Shown: positions 9,623 through 22,450, numbered from the stretch's first letter. The stretch: 64,000 bases of DNA from Delphinapterus leucas (GCF_002288925.2 NW_022098037.1:3218402-3282401), one strand, 5' to 3'. Notes: a model not told the origin generated them from the sequence alone. A program made the numbers and translations.

Positions 9623-11660
9623 AAGGAACTAGTTCTTTTTGATGTCTAAAGGAAAAGAGAAAATTATCAGTCGACTTGAAAAGCAAATACTTTGCATAAT
9701 TATTTTATTAATGTTATGAGTGATGCTGGGCCCATTTGTTGTAAAGTGACAACCATTTCACAGAAATTGCTTGGGGCCAGTTTGGGGATGAAAAGTGCTT
9801 CTTTTCAATGTGTGCTTTCATGTGCCATCCACAGGGGCAAGGGAGAGACAAAGAGCTAACTTGGATCCTGTTTAGAAGAATCAGTCCGTTATTACATACT
9901 CCAGCCTCTTTCCCTGAAAGCCTTGAGGCACGGGACTGACTACACAAAGAGTACACGACCATAATGTATAATCAACAACTGGCCCAAAGTTAAAATGCTT
10001 CCAAAGGATGAATCTATGAAAGCCACAGGAAGACGCAGTCACAGTGCCCAGCTCATGAGGCCCCAAGAAATGGGGAAAAGGCAAACATTTCGGTGAAGGC
10101 AAAGACAATTGCAGCCCTAATGAGCCTCAGAAAATCTTGCCTTTGCCTTTCTAGCACCTTCAGTCTGGCTCTCAGGGTCCTGCCTTGAGAATTCACTTTA
10201 TTTTTTACTCTTTACTTAATTTGGCTACCTGACTCTCAATTTTGCAATTCCCATCATGACCTCTGACTCTAGCCCCCAGCCAATTCCTGTCTAACACCAT
10301 GGTCTTTGCTCTTAGAACTCAGACACCGGGTTCAGCTCTCTAGCTTTTGCCCGTTTCAGGACATCAGCTCTCCCACACTCCTCTTTCCCCCACTTAGACT
10401 TCATCTGAAACTTGACACCAAAGGCAAGTAATTTCAGCATTTTCTTCCTCTCAACTCCTGACAGTTTACTATCTGTCAAAAAATAATAATAATTCTTTAG
10501 ATCTGAGAAAGCAGAATTCTACCGAGAAGAGGGAAATCACTAAAGCCCAGAATAGGTCAAAGAATGTGCGAAAGGAAGTAAGAGATAGAAAAATAATGTT
10601 TCCGTTAATTAATTTATACCCTAATTTTCTCTAAAATAAAGTTAAAGGCATTTTGAGATACAAAAATTTATAACAAGGTTAGAAAAACCGGCAAAGAAAA
10701 GACCAGTTAGAACTCTTGGATCAAGTTATCAATTTGAGTGATGTTCAAAATGTATTATCATAAAACCTGATACATTTGCCAGAGGTTAAGCACAAATCTG
10801 GCCTTCAGCTTATCCTATACAATCTTTTATTCTACTTTTATGACTTTACATAATAAAAATTTACTATTTTATTATATTGTCACCATAATAAAATTGTTGA
10901 AAGTCCCATCGTGTTCCATTTTATAGTATCACTGGCACGAATCTCACTTTTTCTTCCGTTTTTCATTTTCTTCATCATCCATGGGATAATACGAAAGAGA
11001 CTGACTGGAATAATCTTGGGCTATTGGTAACAAGGCAATGTCCAGTTGAAGTCTGACTCAAAGAAACTTTCACCAGGACTACGTAAATTCCAATACCAGA
11101 GTCTTCTACCATCTCTTTTCTGCTCCTTTTTTCCATTGCTATGGAAACCCACGTAATTAAGTGGAGGAAAGGTCCCAGAAACTATCTTGTTCTGGTACCT
11201 TAGATGGTTCTTTGTGATTCCAAGATTTACAGTGCCACCAATTATGTTCAGCTTTGTGTTTTGAACATCTCAAATTACATATAGTTTATATATATATATC
11301 TGCGGGAATGTTTATGAGAAAAAAAATAAGAATGGAAAAATAGCTGAGACTGCAGAAAGAATGAAAGCAGGAGCAGAAAAATATTATAAAAATCTAGGCA
11401 TCTGGCACTACTCTGCCTCGAGGAGATACTGCCAGGTTCCTACAGGTGCTGCACTGGGGAGAATGGTGTGGCTGTTACTGAGTTTCCGAATGATTACTGA
11501 AATTCCTCAGGATTTCAGTGTACTACCATTCCCTTAACATTCTTCTGTGGTTAGACATGCTGGTTATCCCCAAATTCCTGCCCTTATAAATACATCTACA
11601 TACACGTCTTTACTCATGAAAGGTTTTCCACATTAAGATATTTTCTTTGAGAGAGATTCT
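9623..11660. other. 2-kb repeat-poor, gene-free stretch
   Basis: I find no exon, RNA gene or recognisable transposon. Only a short TA run (about 11288-11300) and A-rich patches stand out. The part at about 9640-10110 is repeat-free and of balanced composition, a plausible place for conserved regulatory sequence, but nothing internal proves it. Confidence 0.4.
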
Positions 11661-11664
11661 TGGT

Positions 11665-11915
11665 GGAATGAAGAGCTTCAACTCCGCATTCAGATTTCCT
11701 CTTCTTAATCTTATCTCCACCATTCATTAGCTGTGGGGCTGTAGACAAGTTACTTTACTTCTCTCTGTCACAAATTTCCTCTTTTTCAAAATTAGGATAA
11801 TGCTAGCAGCCGATGCTATGGGGTAAGTTATGAAATGTAGTTAATATAATATCTAGAAAGGGCCTAGAAATGTAACTGATACATAATAAATGCTCAATAA
11901 ACACTGTATATAATT
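11665..11915 (+). mobile_element. MIR SINE, sense
   Basis: Readable MIR order: 'attagctgtggggctgtaga', 'caagttactttacttctct', 'tttttcaaaattaggataat', ending 'acataataaatgctcaataa'. An almost complete ancient copy. Confidence 0.75.
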
Positions 11916-12029
11916 TCCTCCGGTGGAAGTTAAACTATGTTTTTTCAGTTATCTGTGAACCCCCAAGCACACATGCTAAGCCTTCGTCTTATTTGTACCT
12001 TCAGATCACAGAACAGTGCTCGCTGTACA

Positions 12030-12165
12030 GCAGGTACTCAAATAAGCTCCATGAGGGCAGGGACCTTCTGTGCTGTTGACTGCTGAATATCCAGAGCCTG
12101 TAACAGTACCTGACACCCAATGGCACACAGTACACTTTTGCTGAATGTATAACTCTTTGCAGAAC
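12030..12165 (+). mobile_element. L2 LINE 3' end, sense
   Basis: 'taagctccatgagggcaggg', 'tgctgaatatccagagcctg' and 'cagtacctgacacccaatgg' form the sense L2 terminus. Confidence 0.7.
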
Positions 12166-12615
12166 TAAATGTAAGTCATTTGAAACTCGTGAGGACCTGA
12201 GCAGGAAATAGTTCATCATGTTTGCTGTTGTGGCTTGGAATGCTTGGAGTATGAGACCGGAGACAAGTTAAGTGTTCAGTGTCTTCGTGTGTGGCAGGGG
12301 CAGGGAGGAAGGAAGGGAGCTTTGTATAAGCAGGGAGTGCAAGCTGGGGACTCAAGGAAGAGGCAGAACATGCCCAGAACAGAAGGCTGCAGGATTGCAT
12401 TGGGAAGTGAAGTGGGAGCCCAGGAGACCCCAAACTCCTGGGAATGGGGTGGGTGTGGAGAGAAGAGGGCAGGAGGAAAAAGGCAGGTAGAGTTGCCAGA
12501 AAAGTAGACTTTGCTTCTTTCCACTAAGACAGCCAAAAGAAAGGAATAAAGTTCTTCTCCAGAACGGTTGCTGACACGGTCAAGCTGTGAAAATGATTAA
12601 TTAGGTAGTTTTCAT
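12166..12615. other. unassigned; G-rich block at 12290-12500
   Basis: A purine-rich, G-rich plus strand produces several overlapping 70-90 codon frames on both strands. None has recognisable protein features, so I regard them as composition artefacts. Confidence 0.45.
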
Positions 12616-12619
12616 TAAA

Positions 12620-12885
12620 TTGAGGGACCACGGCACAGTGGAAAGAATAAGATGCCAGGGTTGGTTAGAGCCAACAGACTTGATGTACAGTTCGGTCTGT
12701 GCCACTCGCCAGTACGTGACTCAACACCAAACCTCAAGTTTCCTGATCCTCAGAAAAGGCCAATACAACGTCACTTACGGGGTCGTGGTGAGGGTTAAAA
12801 CTTCCCCGAGACAGGGCACTTGAAGCTTCTCTGTTTAGCGCCTGGCACCTAGTGGGTCCTTAATAAATGGTAACTAGTTGTGTTG
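12620..12885 (+). mobile_element. MIR SINE, sense
   Basis: MIR layout: 'ggcacagtggaaagaataag' at the head, 'acgtgactcaacaccaaacc' in the core, 'gtggtgagggttaaaac' and 'ggcacctagtgggtccttaa' at the 3' end. Confidence 0.65.
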
Positions 12886-12889
12886 AAAT

Positions 12890-13570
12890 TAATCACAGTA
12901 ATCAGGCCTCACAATAAAAACTGACATAGGGCTTATCAAACGAATTCTCTCCACCGCATGAAAGAAACATGAGAACAAGCCCAAATTAGCTTCCTATTTT
13001 CCAGCAGCAAGCAGAGGAGACTGCTGAAGGTCATAGCAGCCATCTCGTAGAGAAAGAAAATGACATGGAACACTGGGTCCCTGCTCATGGGCAATGAATG
13101 CCCACCCAATTAAGCAGATTAAACATTCACTCCGTGTGATGAGAAAGCCCCATGCAGCTGAGCTAGGCCGCCTTCTCTGCTTCCTAGTCCAGAGTCTCTG
13201 TTAAATCACCCTTCCTTTCCCTTCCACAGTCACGAAATAATTGGCACTTGTTTAATGCCAAATCTACATTTGTTTTGCATGGGAACAAAATTTGCTTGCA
13301 AACAGCTCTGTGTGTGAGCAAATGGGCGTTTGTGCTGGTAAATAAGATAGACATGCAGTTTTCTAGTTTGCAGATGTATTATTCAACAAAACAAGCAGAA
13401 ACGGCCTTTAGTTTTCAGTTATTCCTAAGTACTTAGGAACAAATTGTAGCAGAAAAGCCCTTTTTATTTTTGTCATTTATGCCTGTTCCTGAGGTTTGCA
13501 CATTTGTCCTAGATGCATATGTTATCAGAACTGACTAGAATTTCAAAACTTTTAGATTACATCTCTTTGA
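12890..13570. other. repeat-free stretch, possible conserved non-coding DNA
   Basis: No repeat or gene is recognised. The stretch holds several homeodomain-like TAAT/ATTA cores and POU/forkhead-like words (TTTGCAT, GCAAACA) around 13245-13330. This is suggestive only; short motifs occur by chance. Confidence 0.3.
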
Positions 13571-13574
13571 TGAA

Positions 13575-14005
13575 GCAATTTAGAGATTTAACAAATATTT
13601 GCTGAGCACCTACTATGTGCTGGTTTGTAGGGATTCAGAGATGAAGTCACAGTGCCTGCCTTTGGGGGATCTTGCAAGTCACAGAGACTGATTTGTAAAT
13701 GGAATAGGACAATAAAATAAAAGAATTACCCTGAGAGAGTGCTATGTGACAAGTTAGGGAGCAAAAAAACCAGAATCATTATTTCTGCCTGCGCAGTTGG
13801 AAGAGATGGTATTTGATTTTAGCAGTGAAAGCAAAGAAAGAAATGGGTTTCCCAGGCTAAGGGAAAAGCATGGGGAGTTGTGAGAATCCAGGATTTTGGA
13901 GGGCGTTTAGTGAGGGGGATTTCATGTGTCTGGAAATGGGTAGTGGGAGGATATGAAGCTGCATTTTGAAGGGCCTTGAAAGCTGTGTCAAGAATTTGGA
14001 CTTTA
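13575..14005 (-). mobile_element. L2 LINE, antisense
   Basis: It starts with 'aacaaatatttgctgagcac' and 'ctactatgtgctgg', the antisense L2 end. It continues into 'gaagggccttgaaagctg' and 'aatttggactttatcag', blocks further inside L2. Confidence 0.7.
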
Positions 14006-14006
14006 T

Positions 14007-14145
14007 CAGTGCTTCTCTAACTTCAATATGCATGTGGATTACCTGGGGATTTTGTTAAAATGTTCGTTTAATTCTGTAGATTTGGGATGGAGCTGGAGGT
14101 GCTGCATTTTTTACAAGCCCCTAAGAAGTGGAATGCTGGTAAATA
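14007..14145 (+). mobile_element. MER5-like hAT-Charlie fragment
   Basis: 'cagtgcttctctaacttcaa' and 'gcatgtggattacctgggg' resemble the MER5A terminal inverted repeat and adjoining core. The far end is not recognisable. Confidence 0.55.
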
Positions 14146-14387
14146 TTTAACAGCTGGCTCTGGGGCCAGGGATCAGAAGGGCATTTTCCAATTCCCATGG
14201 TATAATTACTCCCCCCATGGCCTATTTCAAGCTGTCAGCATCATGCCAGTGAAGGTGATGTTGGAAAGAGATGTGTACAATTGGCTTTTTGAAGCCTGTG
14301 CAAGCTGGCAATAGGACACCATGTCCCCAAGGTGTTGCCCAACCTTGCTGGCCCAAGGATCCCTCTTTGAATAGGAAGACTCTAGTA

Positions 14388-14450
14388 CACTGGTTCTCAA
14401 CCTTGGCCGCCATGGGAATTACTGTGGGAGTTTTTGAAGCTCAGGAAGGA
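14388..14450 (+). mobile_element. MER5-like terminal fragment
   Basis: 'cactggttctcaaccttggc' is the start of MER5-type terminal repeats; 'gggaattactgtgggag' continues it. Only one end is preserved. Confidence 0.5.
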
Positions 14451-15499
14451 GAAATACAGAAAACAAGCTCCTCCAAGCCCCAATTCACATATTCAGCAAG
14501 TATTTTAAGACACAGTGGCAAAATGGTCAGAGTAGCTTTATATTTTCCCCTGTTCCTTTTCGTTCCCTTTTGTGTTTCCACTTTCTCACTCCAAGTGCAT
14601 AGAGCCCTTATCCAGTTCTCATTTTGCTGACAAATATTGTTTTTTTTTCTTCTTCTAAGAGCCCATAAATTCTATTTTCCTTAAACTTTTTTTTCTGTTT
14701 CCAGTCCTCTTAAGGAAAAAGAAAACCTTTATTTCTCCACTTCAGACTCTGGCTGGATATTGATCAGGTATGGAACAATCAACTCTGTTTCAGTAGGTAT
14801 TATTATAATATAAGCATTATAAGGCCAACAGAGCAGGAGATGATTGTCATTGAAAAGATATTTTATTATACTCACAGATCCCAAAAGAGGGAGTACACAT
14901 CACGCTATGGAAGGCCATATGAGGAAGGCTTGGTGTAGGTTATAAGGCAGAGAGGCGAGAATGATGAGCATGAGCTTTTATTGTGGGAAGGAAAAGACAA
15001 GGCAGAGTAAGCAGGTTTAGGATTGGCTAGTTTGAATATTTTCAGTGGGTTCTGGAGCATGGCGGCTGCTCCTGGTTACCTGGTACCTTCCTCTGGGGTG
15101 ATTAGGGCCGGTAGATAGTGGCTCAGAGACTAAGAGCCCAAAAAGGAAGGCGGTTGTGGGCGTGGACTCCAGATTGTTTGGTTTATATTTGAAAAGCACG
15201 TCCCCAGGAGGAGAATTTCTCTGGAGGAGGAGGTGGGGGGTTGACCAGGAAGTCAGGAGGTCAAGGCAAACTGACACAGACTTATTATCAGGTTGTCCAG
15301 AATAAGGCATGTCCAACATATGCCTGCAGGACAGATGTTAAAGCATCAAGTTTACAGACACTAGAAACACGGTTACTACAAACTCAGAGTGAGATATACT
15401 TTACTTACAACCCCTTTACCTTGAATTTTAAGAGTAGATACATTTTAACACCAATGACTCTCTAGAGTCTTTAATATGGTATTATCAGCATTTATCCTA
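14451..15499. other. unassigned stretch
   Basis: No gene or family recognised. ORFs at 15017-15319 (reverse) and 14271-14630 show no domains. The C/T-rich patch at 14640-14700 is low complexity. Confidence 0.4.
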
Positions 15500-15735
15500 T
15501 TATTCAATTCAACAAAACTCTGAGTACCTGCTACTTGCCAGAGGGAGCCATGAGTGCTGAAGATGGGGAAGGAAATGTGCCAGGAACAGGGAGTGATGGA
15601 GGAAGAATGAATATAACACAGTTTTGGCCACCCTACTCCTTGCTACCTAATGGGAGAGACCAACATGCAAACAGCTACCTGGAAAGCAAGGCAGAATAAA
15701 TTGAGGCTTACAGAATCTAGAAGAAGAAGATATAA
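15500..15735 (-). mobile_element. L2-like fragment, antisense
   Basis: 'caacaaaactctgagtacct' with 'gctacttgcca', then 'gtgctgaagatgggga', is a diverged antisense L2 end. Weaker than other copies. Confidence 0.45.
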
Positions 15736-16104
15736 CAGGTAATCCCTGTGGGATGCTGACTGTCTCAGCTCATCTTTGACAAGAACTGTGTGGAAGACAA
15801 TTAAAAGTGGAAATCACTCACACTCCCCAGAAATGCAAATTTTCTGTGGTGTTGATTGAAAGGAGGATAATTATCTCAGTATATCAGCCCTCCAAGTAGT
15901 ATGCAGGGTGTTTTTGTTCTGAAAATTAAAGAGTTTAACTTGTAATTTTGTCTAGAGTGAAGGCTACTTCTTCAGCTTAAGAGTCAGCTGCTGGAATGTT
16001 GGAGGACAGTTTGGATCCGTTAGAATATGTTGGCAGAAGATAACAGAAAAACTGCCTCGTGGTAGTTTAACCCATAAAGATATGCATTGGTCCAAAGGTG
16101 AGTG

Positions 16105-16592
16105 GTCCCAGCGTTGATTTGGTATTTGTGGCAGATGGAAAAATGGGTATAATTCTTTGTAGCTCCTTCCAAGAGACTGAGCCTTTACCACCTCTTGAGT
16201 CTGAATTGCCTTGTCACTTTCTTGAACTAATAGAATGCAGCAGAAGAATTGTTGGACAAGTTTTGAGACTAGGCTTCAGGAGACTTTATGCACTTCCACT
16301 TTTACTCTTGTACTCCAACTAACCATAATATTCCTGGACTAACTTACAGGAGGCGAGAGACTATGTGAGTAGAAACGGGCCATTCTAGCTGTGTACTCTC
16401 CCCACCCCTGCCTACCAACCAACTCTCAACTGACCTGGCAGCTGACCATGGATGCACGAATCAGGCCAGCTGAGTCCTGAAGACCCACCCAGCTCAGCCA
16501 GCCCAAACTGCCACCTATAGAATCTTGAGCTAAATAAATGGTTATTGTTTTAAGCAATATTTTTGGAGTAACAAGAGCTAGCAGATACAGCA
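16105..16592 (+). mobile_element. MLT1-type LTR, sense
   Basis: The interior carries 'ttgaactaatagaatgcagc' (MLT1 'gaccaatagaatg' block) and 'acccagctcagccagcccaa'. The 3' end has 'gagctaaataaatggttatt' and 'gttttaagcaatattttt', which includes the LTR polyadenylation signal region (AATAAA). A solo LTR, old. Confidence 0.65.
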
Positions 16593-19250
16593 CCTTCATG
16601 ATGTCACCAGGAAGCAGGTTCTTTCTGCTTTTCTCTCCTGCCATCAACTGTGTATCACTAGCAGTAGCTCCATTATGGCTAAAGGATGGCCACTGAAACT
16701 TGAAGCGTCACATTCTTATACTATAGCACCACAAGATAAAGGAAGGAAAAGAGGAAAAAAAAAAGCCTCTCTTACTGGTCCAGCACTTTACCAGCAGCAT
16801 AAGCTCTCTCAGACAGCTCCTAGCTGATTTCACTCTGTGTCTCACTGGCTGTGACAGATTCACGCGGCCTCCCTTGACAATCCCTGGCAAATGAGATAGT
16901 GTATATAAAGTCATTACATATTTATATGATGTTTGGATCAATTATGATTATTTTATTTTTTATTTTTTCTGTTTTTGCCTCTCCTTGCCTCTGGCGATAG
17001 AGGACAGGATCAAGTTTTCTGGACAGGATCAAGTTCAGTCTAGAAAAGTTATAGAATGAAGTGAGTTTTGCAGGTGGAAAGAAATGTTATTTAGTAAATT
17101 GGCTATCAGTGAGAGGAAGGCCTTCTGATGTCAAAGAGAGAGAAAACTAAGTTGTGAGAATATGCACAGTAAATTAATCATAAAATTTAAGAAAGCTTAT
17201 ATAAAATGAAAGTCAAGTGAGAAGAGAAATAGCTACAAAGTTGTGGAAATTGGAACTTTATACGTTTGGCATTGGCAAATGATTGGCATTTAATTTCAAA
17301 GCAAAAACACATTTGCTATTAGTAGGATTTCTAAATACACTAGATGAGTTGACCCAGGCCTCATGGTGAAGCATCTGACACTTTAGAAGTCACCTCAAGC
17401 ATATGATTTGTTCATAAACATCTGTAGAGAGAGTTTGAGTGTGCATACACTTTTAGGTCCCGAAAGTTTGGGAGAAGGGTATTTTATGTGACAAGCAATC
17501 CAGCAGAGAACATCCAGCTCATAAGACCATTAATTTGTTTGGTACCTTTGAAGTTATCATTCTGGTAAAAGAAAATCTATACAATCACAACAAAGTTACT
17601 TATTTTCTTATAGTAATATCCCTGAGAAGAAGATAATCTGAAAAAGGCAAAAATGTCGTGTTATTAAAGGAACAACTTATAATTGGGATTCCAGTAACTT
17701 GCAACTGAGGTGTAGTTATTTTCTGTAAGAAGCTATCAAAACAAGTTTTCTATCACCTGTGGAGCATAATCAAATACTTGGGAGGCAAAGGAAACTCGCA
17801 AGAGCATACACTTTATCTTGTTTGGGTTGAAATTAATATTCCCCTACTGAATGCTTTTAGACAATCTGCCACCCTACTGTGAGATATAGGCACAACCAGT
17901 AGATTGCATTTATAATACGAAATTTAAAGTAATTTGACTGTGATTGAAAAACAAAGAAAACAAGGAGTTCAGCTCTTGAGAGGACTTGAGAGGCTGTGAT
18001 GATATGTCTTTAATACTTGGATTGCATGTAGGAAAAATTAAACTTGTTCTGTGCCCAATGCTTGGTGCTTTTTTTAAGGAAGGATGGAGGAGAAAGGTAA
18101 AGAGGGAAAAAGGGAAGGAGGGAGAAAAAAAGAAAATACAAATATGAATAATTGAAGAACGTGTGGGTCTGGAAGTCAAAACAAATTTCAAGAACACAAA
18201 TCTGGGCTCCTCATAAGGAACAACTTATAATGAAATTCCAGTCTTGGCCTCAGTGGGAACAGGTTGCCTGGGGAAGTCAAGGGATGCATGTCACTTGAAA
18301 TATTCAAGGAAAAGGTACATGGTCACTTGTTAGGAGTGTTGTAAGTAATTCTCATGTAATAGATGAGGTTTGGATAAAGTGATATTTAATATCCTTTCTA
18401 AATCTGAGATGATCTGAGTTACAACATATACAATATTGATTAACTTAGTTACCAGGGCCAGACCTAGTCAAAACTATGGATGAGCTGACAGCATTTCCCC
18501 CCCAAATTCCTACTTCTTCCTTTCTCTATATCAGTCACTTTATTTCAGTGTCCCCTTTCTTCTCTACCAATTCTCCCTGTCCCCTATCCCATAGCAATAC
18601 AGTCACAATCACTGTCTCCAAAGCAAGCAAGAAAAGCAACCTAATTAACTCACTGTATTTTTGTGCTATAGACACAACCCAGTGATTTTCCCCACCAGAT
18701 AAATTCCCATTCTCAAAGGACCATAGAGGAAATGCAATGCTTAGAGCAAAGTTATAAGAGAATCACTGAGGATGGTGTTCCAGACATCAACCTTCCAGAC
18801 ATATGGCTCTGCTTGCAAAAGATACCTCCTTTCTACCCCTCAAGGTGTGTGGTTGACTACCCACACTTGAAGTCTGCCCTGTCAAAAACTGAAGACTCTT
18901 TGGCAGTCATACAGAAGCTGCTGCCGCTGAGAACTTTGACTTTTGTTGTACAAATGGCATTAATAGCATAATTACCCCTACCTTGTTTCAGGTAAACAAT
19001 TATGACTCCAGTATCCATTGGTATAGGTAATTGGGGCTTGATTTATACTTGCTGACACAATTAATAAAGTATAAAAATTCGCAGACAAGAGTGATCCATA
19101 TGCCACCCAGCTTCTTGGAAAAGGAGCGTTTATTCAGATTCTTTGTAGATCTGCCCTAACCATACATAAATAGTAACACTTTCCCAGATACTTATGACCA
19201 TGTGTGAGAAGAATACACATTCGCTCAGGAACATGTAAATGAAACCCACC
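16593..19250. other. 2.6-kb unassigned stretch
   Basis: No exon or repeat family recognised. Notable small items are a 15-bp direct repeat GGACAGGATCAAGTT at 17002-17016 and 17021-17035 and a purine-rich block at 18077-18140. A 79-codon frame at 18732-18971 lacks recognisable features. Confidence 0.4.
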
Positions 19251-19254
19251 CCAG

Positions 19255-19470
19255 TGTCTTAGCCAAATCTCATCATCTCTTGCCTGGACGCCTAAAGTAA
19301 ACTCCTAACTGCTGTCTCATTCTTCTGCAATCCAGTCCCTCAGTGCCTCCAATCACCTCACTAGAACACATTGGATCACGTCACTTTCTGCCTACAAACC
19401 TCCAATGTCACCCTATGGCCAGAAGAATCAAGTCCAGACCCCCTAGCCTGCTACACATAAAGGTATCATA
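19255..19470 (+). mobile_element. L2 LINE fragment, sense
   Basis: L2 sense blocks: 'ctaaagtaaactcctaactg', 'ttggatcacgtcactttctg', and 'ctacaaacctccaatgtcac' followed by 'agaagaatcaagtccag'. Confidence 0.55.
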
Positions 19471-19804
19471 GAAATACTATTTTCCTGACAAGTCCCAATT
19501 GTAAAATATCCTCCCTCTTGTTATTATAATTTCCCAGAAATGTCAACAACTACCAGTTGGACTCTTATTCCTGCAGCAGCACAGAAAAAACTTTTGTTAA
19601 GCCGTGGGTCCCTATTACTTTTAGGAAGCTTGATCACAGTAATTAAAACAGAATAAAAGCCCTTTCTCATTTCCTGCCAAATACCACTTCTTTCACCTAC
19701 ATATATACCAAATAGTGGAGGCATTCTTCACTCCTCTGCTAAAAATAAATTAATTAATGATGGTGATGATGATAATAATAATGATAAATGTCTCTTTGCT
19801 TTTA
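19471..19804. other. unassigned segment between two L2 pieces
   Basis: About 330 bp separates L2 fragments that lie in the same orientation and in consensus order, so it may be an insertion or a diverged L2 middle. It ends with a short low-complexity run of GAT/AAT triplets (19760-19790). Confidence 0.4.
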
Positions 19805-20165
19805 TCATTAGAGTAAAATCCAGAAATGCCAACATCCCACAGGGTCTTGCATGATCTACTTCCTTTTCATTCTCCGCCTAGCCTGAGTTCCAACCACACT
19901 CATCTTTCAGTTCCTCAAACCCTCCACATTTTTCTCTGCTCACGACCTCTCCCCAAACACCTTCTCCTTAATATAGGTCAGGCTATTTCTAACTCATCCT
20001 TTGGAACTCAGGCTAAATACCGCCTCCTCAGAGCTGTCTTCTCTACAGCTCATTTAGATGTCCTGCAGGTTTCCTTGAAAGCACTTATTACCATTTAAAA
20101 TTCTAATGGAATTTGTCAGATCATTTGTGCTTACCTCCTCCTGTATGAGGACAAGTTTCAAGTCT
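19805..20165 (+). mobile_element. L2 LINE fragment, sense
   Basis: 'gagtaaaatccagaaatgcc', 'gtcttgcatgatctacttcc', 'gaactcaggctaaataccgc', then 'agcacttattaccatt'. It continues the L2 order of the 19255-19470 fragment. Confidence 0.6.
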
Positions 20166-20211
20166 GTACCCAATTCATAATCCCTAAGAGGAACCAATAT
20201 ATATATATATA

Positions 20212-20322
20212 TTTTTTTTTAACATCTTTATTGGAGTATAATTGCTTTACAATGGTGTGTTTCTGCTTTATAACAAAGTGAATCAGCTATACATATACAT
20301 ATATCCCCATATCTCCTCCCTC
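20212..20322 (-). mobile_element. severely 5'-truncated L1 3' tail, reverse strand
   Basis: A poly(T) run is followed by 'aacatctttattggagtata', 'attgctttacaatggtgtgt' and 'atatccccatatctcctccc', the reverse complement of the artiodactyl/cetacean L1 3' UTR end. About 100 bp of L1 survives. The right junction is at 'ctctatattttt'; a TATATTTTT-like duplication abuts an AT repeat and is ambiguous. Confidence 0.88.
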
Positions 20323-20854
20323 TATATTTTTGAATGAAAAATGATTAGATGCTGAAGAATGAACTGTAATTCAAAGCCAGAACTGTGAACACCCCACCAT
20401 TTTTTTTTTCATTGCTTGATTTAGATATGCTTCAGTCTTTTTTAAAATTGGATATATACCACAAAATCTCTCTTAAAACTGAGGGGTTTTAAGAAATTTC
20501 CTGGGGAAATTGTTGAGGCTTCCACACCTAAACAAGCCTAATTACTTAATATAACTTAACTAAGATTTCCATAAAATGTCATCCATTAAATCACTCTATA
20601 AATAGGTTCAATAATAATGACATTTTTGAAATCAATTTGTGTAGCTATGTATAAACAGAGTAAAAATAGTTTATATTTTAGATATGTTAGGGTTGAGCAT
20701 TTAAATATATCGTATGGCAAACCCCAGATATATCCTTAGAGTTGTACAGAGATTTTATTACAATATAGCTGTATTCCTTGTTTTAGTTCTCTAATGAATA
20801 GAATTGGGATGGAGGAAAGATGAATAACTGGCACTCAAACTTCAAGCTATGGTG

Positions 20855-20995
20855 CTGAGATTATAATACCTACCTTACAGTGTTATGGGAATTAATTAAA
20901 ATAATATTGGAAATGCCTACAAAATGTTGTTGCTTAGCAGGCATGTACTAAAGAGCAGCTACTATTATTATTTATCACGTTGTTATTATCACCAT
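20855..20995 (+). mobile_element. MIR SINE 3' half, sense
   Basis: 'ttataatacctaccttacag', 'tgttatgggaattaattaaa', then 'ctactattattatttatc' match the MIR 3' half. Confidence 0.6.
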
Positions 20996-21179
20996 GCCTC
21001 TTAAAGCCATATGTGAACAGTGTTATTATGGAGCTAATAATCGAAGAGCAATGAATTATATTTCTGCGATGGTCATTTCTGTGCAACGGCAAAAACTTGA
21101 AAAGCTCGCCATTGCCAGTGACTCCCCATTGCCAATTGGATAAACTCCCAGTTTTCTAGCAGGACTTTCCAAATCCTTT

Positions 21180-22010
21180 ACAAACAATGGTCAAAGAACA
21201 TGAAAACAGAAGAGAAAACACAAATGGTCAATAAACATTGAATTTATATCTGGCATCACTGGTATCCAAAGAAATATAAATTAAAACAATGGTATGCTAT
21301 GTTTCACTATCAAATTAACAAAGCTAATTTTTGACAATTTTGTGATAACATTTACAGTGGGTAAAGATACAATAAAAGAGGGACATTTACATTACCTCTT
21401 GCAGAAGAATAATTCATTAAAATAATTTTGAAAAAAATTAATAATGTGTATCAGGACCCTTAAAGCTATTCTTATTTTTTACCCAATGGTTCCACTTTTG
21501 ACAATAATAATTGTTAATATTTGAGCCAACTACTGTGCTAAGTACCTCATTTACATTTTCTGATGAATAAAGCCTAGGAAAATAATCCAAAAATTAGAAA
21601 AAATATTTATGCAAAAAATGGTCTTTACAGAACTGTTTATAATGTCAAAAACTTTTTTAAAAACTCCATCAGCCAAGCAACAGTTTCATTCATTGTAGTA
21701 GATTACAATGCAACCATTGAAATTACGATTATGAAGAAGGGGTAATATAGAATTATGTATTAGTTATAATGTTATTTGGAAAAAAAACAATATATAGAAT
21801 TGTGTGCAAGATTTGATTTCAACAAAAAAAATTCTTTAAAGCATGGGAGAAAGACTGGAAATAAACACAACACATCAAAATATTAGCAATGATTTCTACC
21901 ACATGATGAGATTATGAATGATTTAAAATTTTTTTCCCTTTATACTTTTCTAAATTTTCAATTTTTACAGTAAGTTTGTATCAATATTTTTGCGATTAGA
22001 AAAAAAATAA
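21180..22010 (+). mobile_element. ancient L1ME/HAL1-like 3' portion, sense
   Basis: 'cacaaatggtcaataaacat' and 'aaatataaattaaaacaatg' match the L1 C-terminal ORF2 region. Further on, 'gcaaccattgaaattacg' and 'tcaaaatattagcaatgatt' lead to the tail 'tatacttttctaaattttca' and an A-rich end at about 22000. The frame is destroyed. Confidence 0.65.
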
Positions 22011-22024
22011 TAAAATTCCCTAAC

Positions 22025-22450
22025 CAAATCCAATACACCTTTCAACAATAGCTTTCACCATTCATTCCAGACCACTTTTTTAGATTCATCTTATGCCAAG
22101 CCTCCACACTCACCCATTCTGAACCTGATTTAGATGCTCTGCTTTTATATCCCACCGTGCCTTTCCAAGTATAAAATTGCCTTTACGGTGTTCCCTTTTT
22201 CCCATTTCCTCCATGACTCATCCTTTGAACCCCTACCCCCAAGTGTCTTCTTCTCAAATAAACCTTCCTCTTAGGTAGTAAAGCTAGGCTCTTCCTGTGA
22301 GAGCTTAGTGCTCCTTAAACACACCTCCAGCATAACACTTGTCACTCCATTTTATGCTACAATTTGTTAACTTGTCCACCTCAAAACAGCCAGCAATCTT
22401 TTCCTGGCTCCCTAGTACCTAGCACAGTGCCAGGCATGTTTGCTGGACAG
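22025..22450 (+). mobile_element. L2 LINE 3' portion, sense
   Basis: L2 blocks 'taacacttgtcactccattt' and 'tggctccctagtacctagca' with 'cagtgccaggcatg'. A short GATA-type low-complexity run follows at 22447-22465. Confidence 0.6.

Noticed and set aside
12235..12536. Overlapping 72-90 codon frames on both strands in a G-rich block
   Set aside because: They are produced by purine-rich composition with few stops; no codon or domain signature and no CpG island.
18732..18971. 79-codon frame that might be a processed pseudogene fragment
   Set aside because: No similarity to a protein I recognise, no poly(A) tail or target-site duplication.
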